From contig CABQLI010000033.1 in the NCBI GenBank assembly GCA_902464965.1, positions 1 through 22,037 on the forward strand: 22,037 nucleotides of DNA, given 5' to 3'. Below the pieces are notes generated by a model. It was not told the DNA's origin, did no database searches, and saw nothing but the letters and a program-made list of their open reading frames with translations. The position numbers and the translations under genes were made by a program. Origin of the DNA: an uncultured Collinsella sp. (GTDB lineage Bacteria > Actinomycetota > Coriobacteriia > Coriobacteriales > Coriobacteriaceae). Shown piece by piece: positions 1-8,712 of the stretch. Position 1 is the stretch's first letter. Every line of letters begins with the position of its first letter.

Positions 1-210
1 ACGCGGCGGACGCTCGCGCTTGACCTCGATGATGTCATCCTCGGGCGTCTGACCGCCGTCGATGGTGTACCAACCGGCGATAGGCGTGTCCTCCATCTTT
101 TTGGAGAGCACGGGGCCGGCGGCATCGTCGGCGCGCAGCACGCTTCCCGCCGTGAGCACGATACCCGCAAATGGGGCGCCGTTCACACGACCATCCACAA
201 CGCGACCCAT
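1..210 (-). CDS. hycI: Hydrogenase maturation protease HycI, 3'-truncated by window edge
   Basis: This is the N-terminal 70 residues of an endopeptidase that removes the C-terminal tail of the NiFe hydrogenase large subunit after nickel insertion. The start MGRVVDGRVN leads into GIVLTAGSVLRADDAAGPVL, the counterpart of the E. coli HycI opening (GNSMMGDDGAGPLL), followed by WYTIDGGQTPEDDI, matching its VIDGGSAPENDI segment. The metal-binding Asp in the DDxAGP region is present. The usual GN before the motif reads AG here, and the N-terminus is slightly longer. The ATG overlaps the hycH TAA by one base, so the two are probably translationally coupled. The substrate is expected to be HyfG, encoded in the same operon, whose precursor keeps a tail after its last CxxC. 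The family call rests on motif resemblance read by eye over a partial sequence. The rest of the gene lies outside the window. Confidence 0.85.
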   Translation of the reverse strand, partial: MGRVVDGRVNGAPFAGIVLTAGSVLRADDAAGPVLSKKMEDTPIAGWYTIDGGQTPEDDIIEVKRERPPR

Positions 211-791
211 TACTGCAACCTTCCCGTCAGATACACGCCCGACACATCGCGCACGCGCACCACCAGATCGCGGAACTTCATTAAGAACGCGACCTGCTGG
301 GCATGCAGGCCAAAGTCGTCGTCGAACACCGAAATGCCAGCCTTGGCAGAACCGCGAAAACCGCGCTCGTCGAGCAGCGCATCGCAGGCCTCGAGCAGCG
401 ACGGCACCGCCGCCTTGTCGAGCTGGCACTCACCAAAGGAGCGGATGGCCTCGAACTTGGTCTTGGCCTCCCCCTCCGGCAGCGCATCGACGAGCGAATA
501 GAACACATCCACCGGCACCGACAGGCGCGGCTCAAAGCAATCGAGCACGCCGGTGTGGTGGCCCACGGCGAGCGTGTAGTACAGCACGTCGCAGGCCTCC
601 TGGGGAACGTCTCCCTCGGTCTCCACAAACTTACGCGTGAGCTCATAGAAGACCACCTGGTCGGGCGCGTGGCCCAGGCAGGGGTCGGCGACGCCCTCGG
701 CGGCCTCGTCGCTTGCGCGCGAGGCATCGCCAAAAGAGCCGCCGAGCATACCGGGGCCCGCAAAGTAACCAGAGCGGTCCGTGAGCTCCAT
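210..791 (-). CDS. hycH: Formate hydrogenlyase maturation/assembly protein HycH (HyfJ)
   Basis: This 193-residue protein belongs to the HycH family, which is needed for maturation of the formate hydrogenlyase large subunit; its exact biochemical step is not established. Residues from about 45 on align by eye with E. coli HycH: VVFYELTRKF against VVFSQLSRKF, then VLYYTLAVGHHTGVLDC against VVYYSLAIGHHLGVIDC, and LPEGEAKTKFEAIRSFGE. It is longer than the E. coli protein (136 residues) because of a roughly 45-residue N-terminal extension, rich in Gly, Ala and Asp, with no recognisable motif. The ATG follows the hyfI TAG with no gap, and its own stop overlaps the hycI start. It carries no signal peptide or membrane segment and is expected to act in the cytoplasm. 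The place between the hydrogenase subunits and the maturation protease matches the E. coli hyc operon order. Confidence 0.9.
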   Translation of the reverse strand: MELTDRSGYFAGPGMLGGSFGDASRASDEAAEGVADPCLGHAPDQVVFYELTRKFVETEGDVPQEACDVLYYTLAVGHHTGVLDCFEPRLSVPVDVFYSLVDALPEGEAKTKFEAIRSFGECQLDKAAVPSLLEACDALLDERGFRGSAKAGISVFDDDFGLHAQQVAFLMKFRDLVVRVRDVSGVYLTGRLQ

Positions 792-1574
792 CTAGCGACC
801 TCCGGCCAGCACCAGATCCTGCAGCGCCGAGTATACCTCGACGCGGCGCGGATCGTCCTGCTTGTCGATGAGCAGCGCCATGGCACCGCGGATATCGCCC
901 TTGGGCGCGCCCTCGAGCGTATCCATAAACTCGTTGGCCAAGTCGCGGCCGTAACGGTAGCCGCTCATGGCGCGAGCTTCGCGCTCAATGGCAACGCGCA
1001 GCTTGTACGGCACGCCGGGGTGCAGGATATCGGCCTGCTCGCCGGCGGCCTCCACCGTGGTCTCGGCATGGAGTTTTTGGTCCAGCAGACCAAGTGCCAT
1101 GGCAAAGCCGTAGACGGTCTGCGCGGGGCTGGGCGGGCAGCCGGGGATGTAGACATCGACCGGCAGAATCTTGTCCGTGCCGCCCCAGACGCAATAGTTG
1201 TCGTAGAAGATGCCACCGGTGCAGCCGCACGCGCCATAGGACACCACGATCTTAGGATCGGGTGCGGCCTCAAAGGCGCGCAGGGCCGGCATGCGCATGG
1301 CACGCGTCACGGCACCGGTGTACAGCAGCACATCGGCGTGACGGGGCGAGGGCACGACCTTGATGCCAAAGCGCTCGACGTCGAAGACGGGCGTGATGGA
1401 ACCGAAGATCTCGATCTCGCAGCCGTTGCAGCCGCCGCAGTCAACACGGTAGACATACACCGAGCGCTTGATCTTCTTAAGAAGGGTCGCCTTGGCCTTC
1501 TCGATGCTCTCGTCGAGCTCGATCTTGGTCGGGCGGTACTGAAGCCGCTCGGGCAAAAGCGTGGGTTCGGCCAT
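792..1574 (-). CDS. hyfI: Hydrogenase-4 small subunit HyfI (HycG/NuoB-like)
   Basis: This is a 260-residue electron-transfer small subunit of a group 4 NiFe hydrogenase, homologous to NuoB of complex I. It carries the proximal [4Fe-4S] cluster next to the NiFe site on HyfG. The cluster region is easy to read: DCGGCNGCEIE with C46, C49 and C52, then GACGC (C116, C118) and PGCPPSP (C146). This is the short cluster-poor form typical of energy-converting hydrogenases, unlike the larger uptake-hydrogenase small subunits. There is no Tat signal, so the protein faces the cytoplasm. The C-terminal part (about 155-260) is a helical extension also found in HycG. The ATG is preceded by GGAGGAG, which lies within the last codons of hyfH, and the gap to hyfH is 2 nt. 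The next gene, hycH, starts directly after its TAG. Confidence 0.95.
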   Translation of the reverse strand: MAEPTLLPERLQYRPTKIELDESIEKAKATLLKKIKRSVYVYRVDCGGCNGCEIEIFGSITPVFDVERFGIKVVPSPRHADVLLYTGAVTRAMRMPALRAFEAAPDPKIVVSYGACGCTGGIFYDNYCVWGGTDKILPVDVYIPGCPPSPAQTVYGFAMALGLLDQKLHAETTVEAAGEQADILHPGVPYKLRVAIEREARAMSGYRYGRDLANEFMDTLEGAPKGDIRGAMALLIDKQDDPRRVEVYSALQDLVLAGGR

Positions 1575-1576
1575 GG

Positions 1577-2293
1577 TTACTCCTCCTTCGTATCAAAATC
1601 CATGATGATGCCCTCGACCGGCGCAGGACCGGCGGGAATCTCGGGCGCATCGGGGTTGAGCTCGCGGTCGATATACTCCGGGTTCACGCCGTGGCCGCCC
1701 AGATACTCCATGCCGGGGCCCTGGGGCTCGCCGGACGCAAGCGTCTCGTTGGCAGCCATGCCGTGTGCGTTGCCGGTCTTTACGGCCGAGGCGGCGCGCA
1801 GGGCGTCGAGCTCGCGCTTGCACTCCTGGCACATACCGACGGTACGGGCGGCCTGCTCGGCCTCCATGCCGCCGGCCTTTTGCAGCAGGCGCTTGGTGTA
1901 GTCGATTTCCTTGTGCGGGGCAAACGGCTTGCCGCAACGCGAGCAATGCTCGAGCGTATAGACGCTCTTGCTGGTGAGGTCATCCTTGCTCATGACGGCC
2001 AGTTCAAACTCCTCGGTGAGCTTGATAGCCTCCATGGGACAGGCCTCCTCGCAGCGGCCGCAGAAGATGCAGCGACCGTAGTCGATCGACCAGGTGATGG
2101 TATCGGCCGCAAGGTCGGTGTCCATGCGAATGGCATCGGCCGGGCACGCCACGCCGCAGGCTCCGCAGGCGATGCAGAGCTCGGCATTGTGCTCGGGCTT
2201 GCCGCGCATGTCCTTGTTGGTGGGGAACGGCGCAAACGGGTACTTGACCGTCGCGTCGCCGGCCTTGGCGTTAACCTTCCAAAGCTTCAGCAT
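1577..2293 (-). CDS. hyfH: Hydrogenase-4 ferredoxin subunit HyfH (HycF/NuoI-like)
   Basis: This 238-residue protein carries two [4Fe-4S] clusters and wires electrons toward HyfI, in the position NuoI holds in complex I. The motifs are C40-x2-C43-x2-C46-x3-C50-P and C75-x2-C78-x2-C81-x3-C85-P. A zinc-ribbon-like pair follows, CSRC (C117, C120) and CQEC (C155, C158), which E. coli HyfH also has as CSRC and CPEC. The C-terminal 70 residues are a low-complexity Gly/Pro/Glu-rich extension beyond the usual family length (about 181). The start chosen is the ATG opening MLKLWKV, because E. coli HyfH begins MLKLLKT and because GGAGG sits 10 nt upstream inside the end of hyfG. The open frame continues further upstream, but only through hyfG. 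Only one base separates it from the hyfG stop. Confidence 0.95.
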   Translation of the reverse strand: MLKLWKVNAKAGDATVKYPFAPFPTNKDMRGKPEHNAELCIACGACGVACPADAIRMDTDLAADTITWSIDYGRCIFCGRCEEACPMEAIKLTEEFELAVMSKDDLTSKSVYTLEHCSRCGKPFAPHKEIDYTKRLLQKAGGMEAEQAARTVGMCQECKRELDALRAASAVKTGNAHGMAANETLASGEPQGPGMEYLGGHGVNPEYIDRELNPDAPEIPAGPAPVEGIIMDFDTKEE

Positions 2294-2294
2294 A

Positions 2295-4067
2295 TTAGAG
2301 CGCCTCCTCATCGAGCGGAGCGGCCATGGTGCCCTCGCCCGCAAGCGGCGACTTGTCGCGCCAGACGTTCTCGAACTGCTCCTTGTCGAGCACGTGGTCG
2401 CGCTTGGCGGCGACATCGGTCACCGTCACGCGGTCGGTGCAGGAGTAGCACGGGTCGAGCGAGCCGACGATCAGCGCTGCATCGCCCACGGTGTTGCCGC
2501 GGAACATGTAGCGCAGGACCGGCCAGTTGCTGTACGTGGCCGCCTTGGCGCGCCAGCGGTAGCACTTCTGGTTGTTGCCGAGCATGGCCCAGTGCACGTC
2601 CTCGCCGCGCGGCGCCTCGGTGGCGCCGATGGCGTACTTGTGCGGGGTGTACTCCCAATCCGTGGTGAGGATGGGGCCCGACGGGCAGTTCTCGAGCATG
2701 GTCTCGATCATGTCGATCGAATCGTAGACCTCCTGGATGCGAACGGCGGTACGGCCGAAGGCATCGCAGGTGTCGGCCGTGGCGGCATGCATCTTTTGGA
2801 CGTCCGGATCGGCGTAGCCGTCGAAGGGATGGTCAAAGCGCACGTCGCGGGCATAGCCAGAGCCACGCATGAGCGGGCCGACCGGCGAAAAGTCGCGAGC
2901 GATCTTGCGGTCCAGAATGCCGATACCGCTCGTACGCTCGATAAAGTTGGGCGTAGAGAGCAGCATGTCGACGAGCTCCTGAACCTCGGAGCGCAGCTGG
3001 TGGATGGTCGTGAGCGTAGAGAGCTTCTGCTCGGCCAAAATGTCGCGACGCACGCCGCCGATCACGTTGAGGCCGTAGGTCTTGCGGTGACCGGAGAGCT
3101 TCTCGGCCAGGTCCATGGACTTCTCGCGGACGCGGAAGAACTGCTGGAAGCCGGAGTCGAAGCCCGTGTAGTGCGACGCCAGGCCAATGTTGAGCAGATG
3201 CGAGTGCAGACGCTCGACCTCAAGCATGATGGCACGGATGTACTGAGCGCGCGGCGGGACATGGATGCCCTGGGCGCGCTCGACGGCCTCGGCATAGGCC
3301 ACCGAGTGGGCGCAGCCGCAGATGCCGCAGATGCGGTCGGCGAGGAAAGTCACGGCGTCATAGTTCAGGCGCGTCTCGGCGACCTTCTCCATGCCGCGGT
3401 GCACGTAGAACAGACGGTAGTCGGCGTCGACGATCGTCTCGCCCTCAACGAACAGGCGGAAGTGGCCGGGCTCGTCGGAGGTAATGTGCAACGGGCCCAT
3501 GGGGACAAGCGTCGTCTCCTTGCCCTTGGTATCGGCCAAGAACTCGTAGTTTTCCATGTCACTCGCGGGAGCGGGACGGAAGCGGTAGTCCATGGAGTCC
3601 TTGCGCAGCGGGTACAGGCCGCTGGGCCAATCGTCGGGCAGCACCAGGCGACGACGGTCGGGCAGACCCTCGGGGATCAGGCCGAACATGTCGCGAAGCT
3701 CGCGCTCGCCCCACACACAGGCGGGGACGAACGGTGTCACGGACGGGAACGTCATCTTGGCGGGATCGACCTCGGTGCGCACGGTCACCCAGCCGGGGTC
3801 CTCCCCCTCCATGGAGATGACATAGTACACGGCGTAACGGCCGCACAGGCTGCGCTCATCGTTGCCGATGATCACGGGAATCCAGCCGTAGCGCTCGTAG
3901 TACAGGTAGTGGACGGCCTCGGGCAGCTTGTCCTGCTTGACGGTAATCGTCAGCTGGTCCTCGCATTGCCACTCGACCTTCTCGATGCAGCCCGGAACGG
4001 CGCGGCGCAGGGCCTCGACATGGCTCTCGCAGCGACGGGCATACACCTTGTTCTCAGTTTCAATCAT
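2295..4067 (-). CDS. hyfG: Hydrogenase-4 catalytic large subunit HyfG (HycE-like, NuoC-NuoD fusion)
   Basis: This 590-residue NiFe catalytic subunit reduces protons to H2. Residues 1-170 form a NuoC-like domain (RELRDMFGLIPEGLPDRRR), and the rest is the NuoD/large-subunit domain. The four nickel-binding cysteines are visible: RICGICGCAHS (C247, C250) near the start of the domain and DPCYSCTDR (C540, C543) near the end. After DPCYSCTDR there is a 44-residue tail. In E. coli HycE the protease HycI cuts after the equivalent Arg, so R546 is the expected cut site and the encoded product is a precursor. HycI is encoded four genes downstream. The gap to hyfF is 3 nt, and the ATG is preceded by GGTGGAG. 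Both HycE and HyfG fit this protein; the neighbouring HyfD, E and F decide for the hydrogenase-4 name. Confidence 0.97.
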   Translation of the reverse strand: MIETENKVYARRCESHVEALRRAVPGCIEKVEWQCEDQLTITVKQDKLPEAVHYLYYERYGWIPVIIGNDERSLCGRYAVYYVISMEGEDPGWVTVRTEVDPAKMTFPSVTPFVPACVWGERELRDMFGLIPEGLPDRRRLVLPDDWPSGLYPLRKDSMDYRFRPAPASDMENYEFLADTKGKETTLVPMGPLHITSDEPGHFRLFVEGETIVDADYRLFYVHRGMEKVAETRLNYDAVTFLADRICGICGCAHSVAYAEAVERAQGIHVPPRAQYIRAIMLEVERLHSHLLNIGLASHYTGFDSGFQQFFRVREKSMDLAEKLSGHRKTYGLNVIGGVRRDILAEQKLSTLTTIHQLRSEVQELVDMLLSTPNFIERTSGIGILDRKIARDFSPVGPLMRGSGYARDVRFDHPFDGYADPDVQKMHAATADTCDAFGRTAVRIQEVYDSIDMIETMLENCPSGPILTTDWEYTPHKYAIGATEAPRGEDVHWAMLGNNQKCYRWRAKAATYSNWPVLRYMFRGNTVGDAALIVGSLDPCYSCTDRVTVTDVAAKRDHVLDKEQFENVWRDKSPLAGEGTMAAPLDEEAL

Positions 4068-4070
4068 TCG

Positions 4071-5630
4071 TTACTCCACCTCGCTCTGAGCGGTCTCGGT
4101 ACCGAACACAGCGCGGTACATCGGCGTCGCGTGAAGCTCCTCGGTGCTCTGCTCGAGCACGATGCCGGTCGCGGTCTCCACACCGTGCACGAGGGGCAGC
4201 GGGGTGGCGATGCCAAACCACAAGATCATGACAGCCAGGATGATTTCGGGGATAAGCATGAGCGCCGGGGCCTCATGCTTGCCCATGCCCTGGGGCGCAT
4301 GGCCGAATACCGACTTGAGTGCGATGCGGGTGAGCGCGGAGATGGCCACGGTAAGACCGAGGGCGACCACGACGACCAGCCACATAGGACCGGCGGTAAC
4401 ACCGGCGACAAAAGTCAGGAACTCGGAGATAAACATGCCAAAGGGCGGGAAGGCACCAAGACCGAGCAGCGCCAGGACGGCGAGCGCGGCGGTTGCGGGA
4501 GCAACCTCGACGACGCCCTGAATCTTAGCCAAGCTACGCGTACCAAAGGCGTGCTGGATGTTGCCGGACACGCAGAAGGCAAGCGTCTTGGTAAAACCGT
4601 GGAACACGCAGTGCAGCAGGGCCGCGGCGATACCCAGTGGGCCACCGATACCCAGGCACAGGGCGATAACGCCCACGTTCTCCACAGACGAGTACGCAAA
4701 GCGGCGCTTGAGGTCGTCCTGGCGAAACATCGAAAGTGCCGCCACCAAAATGGACAGCGTGCCGACGATCAACAGCAGAAGTTGCGGATACTCGGCGCCC
4801 ACGGCCTGGATGGTAAAGCCGTAGAAGCGCATGATCACAAGCATGGCGCACTTAAGCAGCACGCCAGAGAGCAGGGCCGAGACAGGGCTCGGGGCCTGGG
4901 AGTGGGCATCGGGCAACCAAGTGTGCATGGGGAACAGGCCGGCCTTGGTGCCAAAGCCGATCACGATAAACGCAAAGGCGAGGCGCATGAGCGTCGGATC
5001 GAACTGGTCGGCATACGGCAGTACGCACGACAGGAATGCGGCCTCGTGGGCGTTGGGAATCATGTCGGCGGCGTTGGCGTAGATCAGCAGCGTACCGAAC
5101 AGGCCGAAGGCCACGCCGGCGGTGCAGACCATCGCATACTTCCAAGAAGCCTCGAGTGCCGTCTTGTTCTTGTAGATACCCACCAGGAACACGGTGGAAA
5201 GCGTGGTTGCCTCCACTGCGGCCCACGTGAGGATCATGTTGTTGGACAGGCACGCGAGCAGCATGGTAAACACGAACAGACTAAACAGTGCAAAATACTG
5301 CTTGGCGCGCTCGGCGGGCATGGAGCCCTCCTCGATATCGGCCTTTACATAGGGCAGCGAGAACAGCCCCGTAAGAAAACCGATAAAGCCGATGAGCAGC
5401 ACAAAGATGGCGCCCAGCGAATCGAGGTGGAACCACAGGCCAAGAGCGCTCGCGGTTTCGCCGCTCATAAGGACGTCACCGGCCGTCATAATCGACAGCA
5501 CCAGGACGGCTGCGACGGAGACCAGGTTGAGACCGGCAAACACGTTATAGGACGTGTTCTTGGGCAAAAACGCCATAACCAGCGAGAACACCAAAGGAGT
5601 CGCGAGCAGGGCGAGAATCAACGTTTCCAT
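4071..5630 (-). CDS. hyfF: Hydrogenase-4 membrane subunit HyfF (antiporter-like)
   Basis: This 519-residue polytopic membrane protein is of the Mrp/NuoN-NuoM antiporter family and is hydrophobic from end to end, with roughly 14 predicted helices. Two charged residues of the proton path can be placed: E140 in TWAAVEATTLS and K229 in GFGTKAGLFPMHTWLPDAHSQAPSPVSALLSG, the family's signature segment around the broken helix. Its length matches E. coli HyfF (526). HyfF occurs in hydrogenase-4 but not in the smaller hydrogenase-3 complex, so it supports the hyf assignment. The gene lies 3 nt from both hyfE and hyfG, which argues for one transcript and coupled translation. Together with HyfB and HyfD it gives the complex three antiporter-like subunits, suggesting ion pumping coupled to H2 formation. 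That coupling is inferred from the family; it cannot be seen in sequence. Confidence 0.95.
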   Translation of the reverse strand: METLILALLATPLVFSLVMAFLPKNTSYNVFAGLNLVSVAAVLVLSIMTAGDVLMSGETASALGLWFHLDSLGAIFVLLIGFIGFLTGLFSLPYVKADIEEGSMPAERAKQYFALFSLFVFTMLLACLSNNMILTWAAVEATTLSTVFLVGIYKNKTALEASWKYAMVCTAGVAFGLFGTLLIYANAADMIPNAHEAAFLSCVLPYADQFDPTLMRLAFAFIVIGFGTKAGLFPMHTWLPDAHSQAPSPVSALLSGVLLKCAMLVIMRFYGFTIQAVGAEYPQLLLLIVGTLSILVAALSMFRQDDLKRRFAYSSVENVGVIALCLGIGGPLGIAAALLHCVFHGFTKTLAFCVSGNIQHAFGTRSLAKIQGVVEVAPATAALAVLALLGLGAFPPFGMFISEFLTFVAGVTAGPMWLVVVVALGLTVAISALTRIALKSVFGHAPQGMGKHEAPALMLIPEIILAVMILWFGIATPLPLVHGVETATGIVLEQSTEELHATPMYRAVFGTETAQSEVE

Positions 5631-5633
5631 GGA

Positions 5634-6287
5634 CTACCCCCTCAGCTCGGACAGGTCGCGCGCATCGAGCGAGTGGGAGTCGTCCCAAATGCGACGCACG
5701 ACGATGGACATGATGATGACGGCAAAGATGGCGTCGGTGGCGATACCGATCTCGATGATCTCGGGAGCGGTGGGGGCCAAAAGCGCGAGCGTCACGTGGC
5801 TGCCGTTTTCCATAAGGCAGTAACCAAAGATCTGCTTCATGATGTTGCGCTGCGAGATGATGCAGGTGAGGCCCACAAAGAAGTGAGCGAAGCTAATAGC
5901 GAGCGCAGGCGTTGCGACCTCGGCCGTGGGAAGGCTGATCTGCGTCACGACGGCAAAGCAAATCGCAACCTCCACGGCGATGATGCAGATGGCCCACGCG
6001 GGCTTAAGGCCGGCCTTGAGTGATGCGTCGCTCGGCTCGCCCATCTTCTTGTATGCGCGGTTGAGGATATAAGGGACCAGGACGACCTTGGTGATAAAGG
6101 CAGATCCGGCCCACATAAGCAGCTCCTGCGCACCGGTGGTGGCACCGAGCGTAGCGAGCAGCCCCACGAGCACCAGCGACTGCACCGCATACCAGTTGAT
6201 GGCATGTTTGATGTTCTTGGAGACGACCACCATGGTGGACGTGACGATCAGAAGGCCGCCAAGGATGTTGACGATCGAATAACCCAT
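5634..6287 (-). CDS. hyfE: Hydrogenase-4 membrane subunit HyfE (NuoK-like region)
   Basis: This 217-residue membrane protein has about six hydrophobic helices, and its length is almost identical to E. coli HyfE (216). It begins MGYSIVNILGGLLIVTSTM and carries acidic residues inside predicted helices (for example in CIIAVEVAIC and PEIIEIGIATDAIF) of the kind that carry protons in NuoK/MrpC-like subunits. The start is the ATG preceded by GGAGG at 8-12 nt. The frame is open for 79 more codons upstream, but those run antiparallel to no conserved sequence and overlap hyfD, so they were not included. Its position between hyfD and hyfF is the standard order. HyfE is one of the subunits that distinguish hydrogenase-4 from hydrogenase-3. 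Confidence 0.93.
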   Translation of the reverse strand: MGYSIVNILGGLLIVTSTMVVVSKNIKHAINWYAVQSLVLVGLLATLGATTGAQELLMWAGSAFITKVVLVPYILNRAYKKMGEPSDASLKAGLKPAWAICIIAVEVAICFAVVTQISLPTAEVATPALAISFAHFFVGLTCIISQRNIMKQIFGYCLMENGSHVTLALLAPTAPEIIEIGIATDAIFAVIIMSIVVRRIWDDSHSLDARDLSELRG

Positions 6288-6300
6288 GTCGTTATACCTC

Positions 6301-7758
6301 CTAACCGATCCAGCTGGCCGAAAGCGGGCCGCTGACGATGACCATGATGATGAGCACGATGAACACGAACGCCATCGCACGGGGAAGCGGGGCTCCCGCA
6401 GCGACCTCTTCGCTCGGCTCGCCGGGCAGGCAATAGCCCATCCACTTGAGGAACCAGGCGAAGGTGGCGACGGTCTCGGCGACCATGATGCACACGAGCA
6501 CCAGGATCGCGACGTTGCCGGCACCTACAGAAAAGCCGCCGGCGATGATCTGGAACTTCGAGAAGAACGTGTTCATGGGCGGCACGCCGGCAATAGCGAG
6601 TGCCGCGACACCGAAGCCCACGCCCGAGATCGGGTACTTCTTTACGATGCCGCGAAGCTTGGGCAGCATACGCGTGCCGAGCGTAAAGGAGAACGAACCG
6701 GCGATCAGGAAGAACAGCGTCTTGGCGAAAGCGTGGTTAAAGATGTGGCAGACGGCGCCATCGAAGGCCAGCTGGCTGCCAAAGACCGAAAGGCCCAGAC
6801 CAAAGAACACATAGGAGAGCTGGGCGATCGTGGAGAAGGCCAGCAGACGCTTCATGTCCTTTTGCGGCAGGTACATAAGGAAGCCAAAGAGCATGGTGAC
6901 CATGGCGTCGATAATGGCGACCCAACCCACGATCTCGGGGATCTCGCCGGCAGAGACGAGTGCACGCGCGAACACGCACACGCCGACCTTAACCATCGAG
7001 GCGCCATGCAGGTAGGCCGAAACAGGCGTCGGCGCCTCCATGGCCGAAGGCAGCCACATGTACATGGGAACCTGTGCGGACTTGGCCCAGGCCGCAAACA
7101 GCACGAGCAAAAGGACGATAGCCTTGAGCTTGGCGTCGAGGCCGGCAATCGCGGTAATGGCGAAGGTGCCGGTATGGGCAAACACGATGGCGGCGCCCAG
7201 ATACAGGCCGAGCGCACCGATATGCGTAATGATCAGAGCCTTCATGCCGGCCTTCTTGGCCGTAGGCGTCATGTAGTAGCTAATGAGGCCCCAAGAGCAC
7301 GCACCCGTGATCTCAAAGAACACGAGCTGGCCCAAAAGGGTCGAGCTGTACACGAGACCGGCCATGGCGCCGATGAAGGTCGCGAGGTACGCGTAGAAGC
7401 GACGACGCGGTGCGTCGGGATGCTCACGGTTATTCTCGCTCATATAGGGAATCGAATAGATCACGACAAGCAGGCCGATACCCACAAAGGCGGGCGCGAG
7501 CAGCGTGCTCATGCGATCGAAGGTGAATCCCATGACGAGGGTCTGCCCAAACGAGATCAGGGGGACCTGCGTGTCGGGCATGCCGGCGCCAGCGAAATTC
7601 GCGGCGAGGGCGATGGTGCAGACCGTCGAGACGGCGGCACCCAAAACGCTGAACCACTTGGCGTACGGACGGGGGAACAGGGCGACGAGCACCGAGGCCA
7701 CCATCGGGGCCGCGATAGCGACCAAGCCGAGAAGGGACAGACTGACTGCAAATGACAT
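6301..7758 (-). CDS. hyfD: Hydrogenase-4 membrane subunit HyfD (antiporter-like)
   Basis: This 485-residue integral membrane protein of the NuoL/M/N antiporter family is close in length to E. coli HyfD (479). The expected in-membrane charges are E149 (LVFFEITGACSWGLISYY) and K226 in AAWAKSAQVPMYMWLPSAMEAPTPVSAYLHGASM, the family signature. A later helix carries HIFNHAFAKTLFFL, with the His/Lys pair typical of these subunits. The start ATG has GGAGAAGGGAG just upstream. It is separated from hyfC by 15 nt and from hyfE by 13 nt. HyfD is absent from hydrogenase-3, so it is another marker of the larger complex. The ion translocated (H+ or Na+) cannot be read from the sequence. Confidence 0.95.
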   Translation of the reverse strand: MSFAVSLSLLGLVAIAAPMVASVLVALFPRPYAKWFSVLGAAVSTVCTIALAANFAGAGMPDTQVPLISFGQTLVMGFTFDRMSTLLAPAFVGIGLLVVIYSIPYMSENNREHPDAPRRRFYAYLATFIGAMAGLVYSSTLLGQLVFFEITGACSWGLISYYMTPTAKKAGMKALIITHIGALGLYLGAAIVFAHTGTFAITAIAGLDAKLKAIVLLLVLFAAWAKSAQVPMYMWLPSAMEAPTPVSAYLHGASMVKVGVCVFARALVSAGEIPEIVGWVAIIDAMVTMLFGFLMYLPQKDMKRLLAFSTIAQLSYVFFGLGLSVFGSQLAFDGAVCHIFNHAFAKTLFFLIAGSFSFTLGTRMLPKLRGIVKKYPISGVGFGVAALAIAGVPPMNTFFSKFQIIAGGFSVGAGNVAILVLVCIMVAETVATFAWFLKWMGYCLPGEPSEEVAAGAPLPRAMAFVFIVLIIMVIVSGPLSASWIG

Positions 7759-7773
7759 TGTTTCTCCCTTCTC

Positions 7774-8700
7774 CTACACGCCGACGACCACGAAGACAAA
7801 CGCCAGAACGGCGATGCCCACGACGGCCCAGGTCTGATTGCCAAGCACCTTAAAACGCGAGCGCGAGCAGGAGTTCTCGATCACGCCGCATACGACAAAA
7901 TCGATCAGGCACTTCGCCAGGAAGATGACTGCACCCAGAACAGCGGCGGCGCCCACGGTCGCGGGCTCACCCCAGGGGACAAAGATCGCGCAGAACCAAG
8001 CAACGACCAGGACCTGCTTCATGGACATGGCGAGCTTGGCCAAGGCGAGCGACGGGCCGGAAAGCTCGGCGAGCGGACCTTCCTGAAGCTCCTGCTCGGC
8101 CTCGGCCTGATCAAACGGCAGCTTACCGAGTTCCATGTAGCAGGCAATCGCAAAGGCGATACCGGCGAGGATCACGGCGACCGGCGCATCGATGGCGCCC
8201 GTCATGATGTGCTGACCCATGGTGGCGATGTCGGTGGAACCGCACACCAGGGCGGCGGCAAACAGCGCCAGCAGCATGGACGGCTCGATGAGCACACTCA
8301 TGAGCAGCTCGCGGACGCCACCGATACCGGCGTAGGCGTTGGACGAATCCACACCGCAGAGGGCGAAGAAGAAGCGGGCGAGCGCCAAGCTGTACATGAT
8401 GGTGATGGCGTCACCAAAGACCGGAATGGGGCTTTGTGCCGTAAAGAGCGGCAGGCCCATCGCGAGCATAAAGGCGACGGCGAAGAACAGCGGCGGCATG
8501 ATGCGCAGCGCAAAGCTCGCATCCTCGCTCTGGGACTCGGGGCGCGCAAAGAGCTTGGCCAGGTCACGGTAGTCCTGCATGATGCTGGGGCCGCGACGGT
8601 TGTGCATCTTGGCGCGGATCACGCGGCCGAGACCGGAGAAGAACGGTGCGACGGCCATGACGACCACGCCCTGCAGAACGGCAAGTACGATGTTGTTCAT
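7774..8700 (-). CDS. hyfC: Hydrogenase-4 membrane anchor subunit HyfC (HycD/NuoH-like)
   Basis: This 308-residue membrane subunit is homologous to NuoH and forms the junction between the cytoplasmic hydrogenase arm and the antiporter-like subunits. Two conserved cytoplasmic loops are visible: RAKMHNRRGPSIMQDYRDLAKLF (about 29-51) and ELGKLPFDQAEAEQELQEGPLAE (about 190-212), the acidic loop thought to couple electron transfer to ion movement in this family. Around eight hydrophobic helices surround them. The ATG is preceded by AAGGAGGGGAG. The gaps are 12 nt to hyfB and 15 nt to hyfD, in the same order as the E. coli hyf operon. Confidence 0.95.
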   Translation of the reverse strand: MNNIVLAVLQGVVVMAVAPFFSGLGRVIRAKMHNRRGPSIMQDYRDLAKLFARPESQSEDASFALRIMPPLFFAVAFMLAMGLPLFTAQSPIPVFGDAITIMYSLALARFFFALCGVDSSNAYAGIGGVRELLMSVLIEPSMLLALFAAALVCGSTDIATMGQHIMTGAIDAPVAVILAGIAFAIACYMELGKLPFDQAEAEQELQEGPLAELSGPSLALAKLAMSMKQVLVVAWFCAIFVPWGEPATVGAAAVLGAVIFLAKCLIDFVVCGVIENSCSRSRFKVLGNQTWAVVGIAVLAFVFVVVGV

Positions 8701-8712
8701 GCTCTCCCCTCC

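Noticed and set aside
303..1901. Plus-strand open frame of 532 codons
   Set aside because: Antisense to hycH, hyfI and part of hyfH, with no family signature.
2094..6023. Plus-strand open frame of 1309 codons
   Set aside because: It lies antisense to hyfE, hyfF, hyfG and hyfH, has no domain resemblance, and is rich in His, Gly and Ala as expected from reading GC-rich codons backward.
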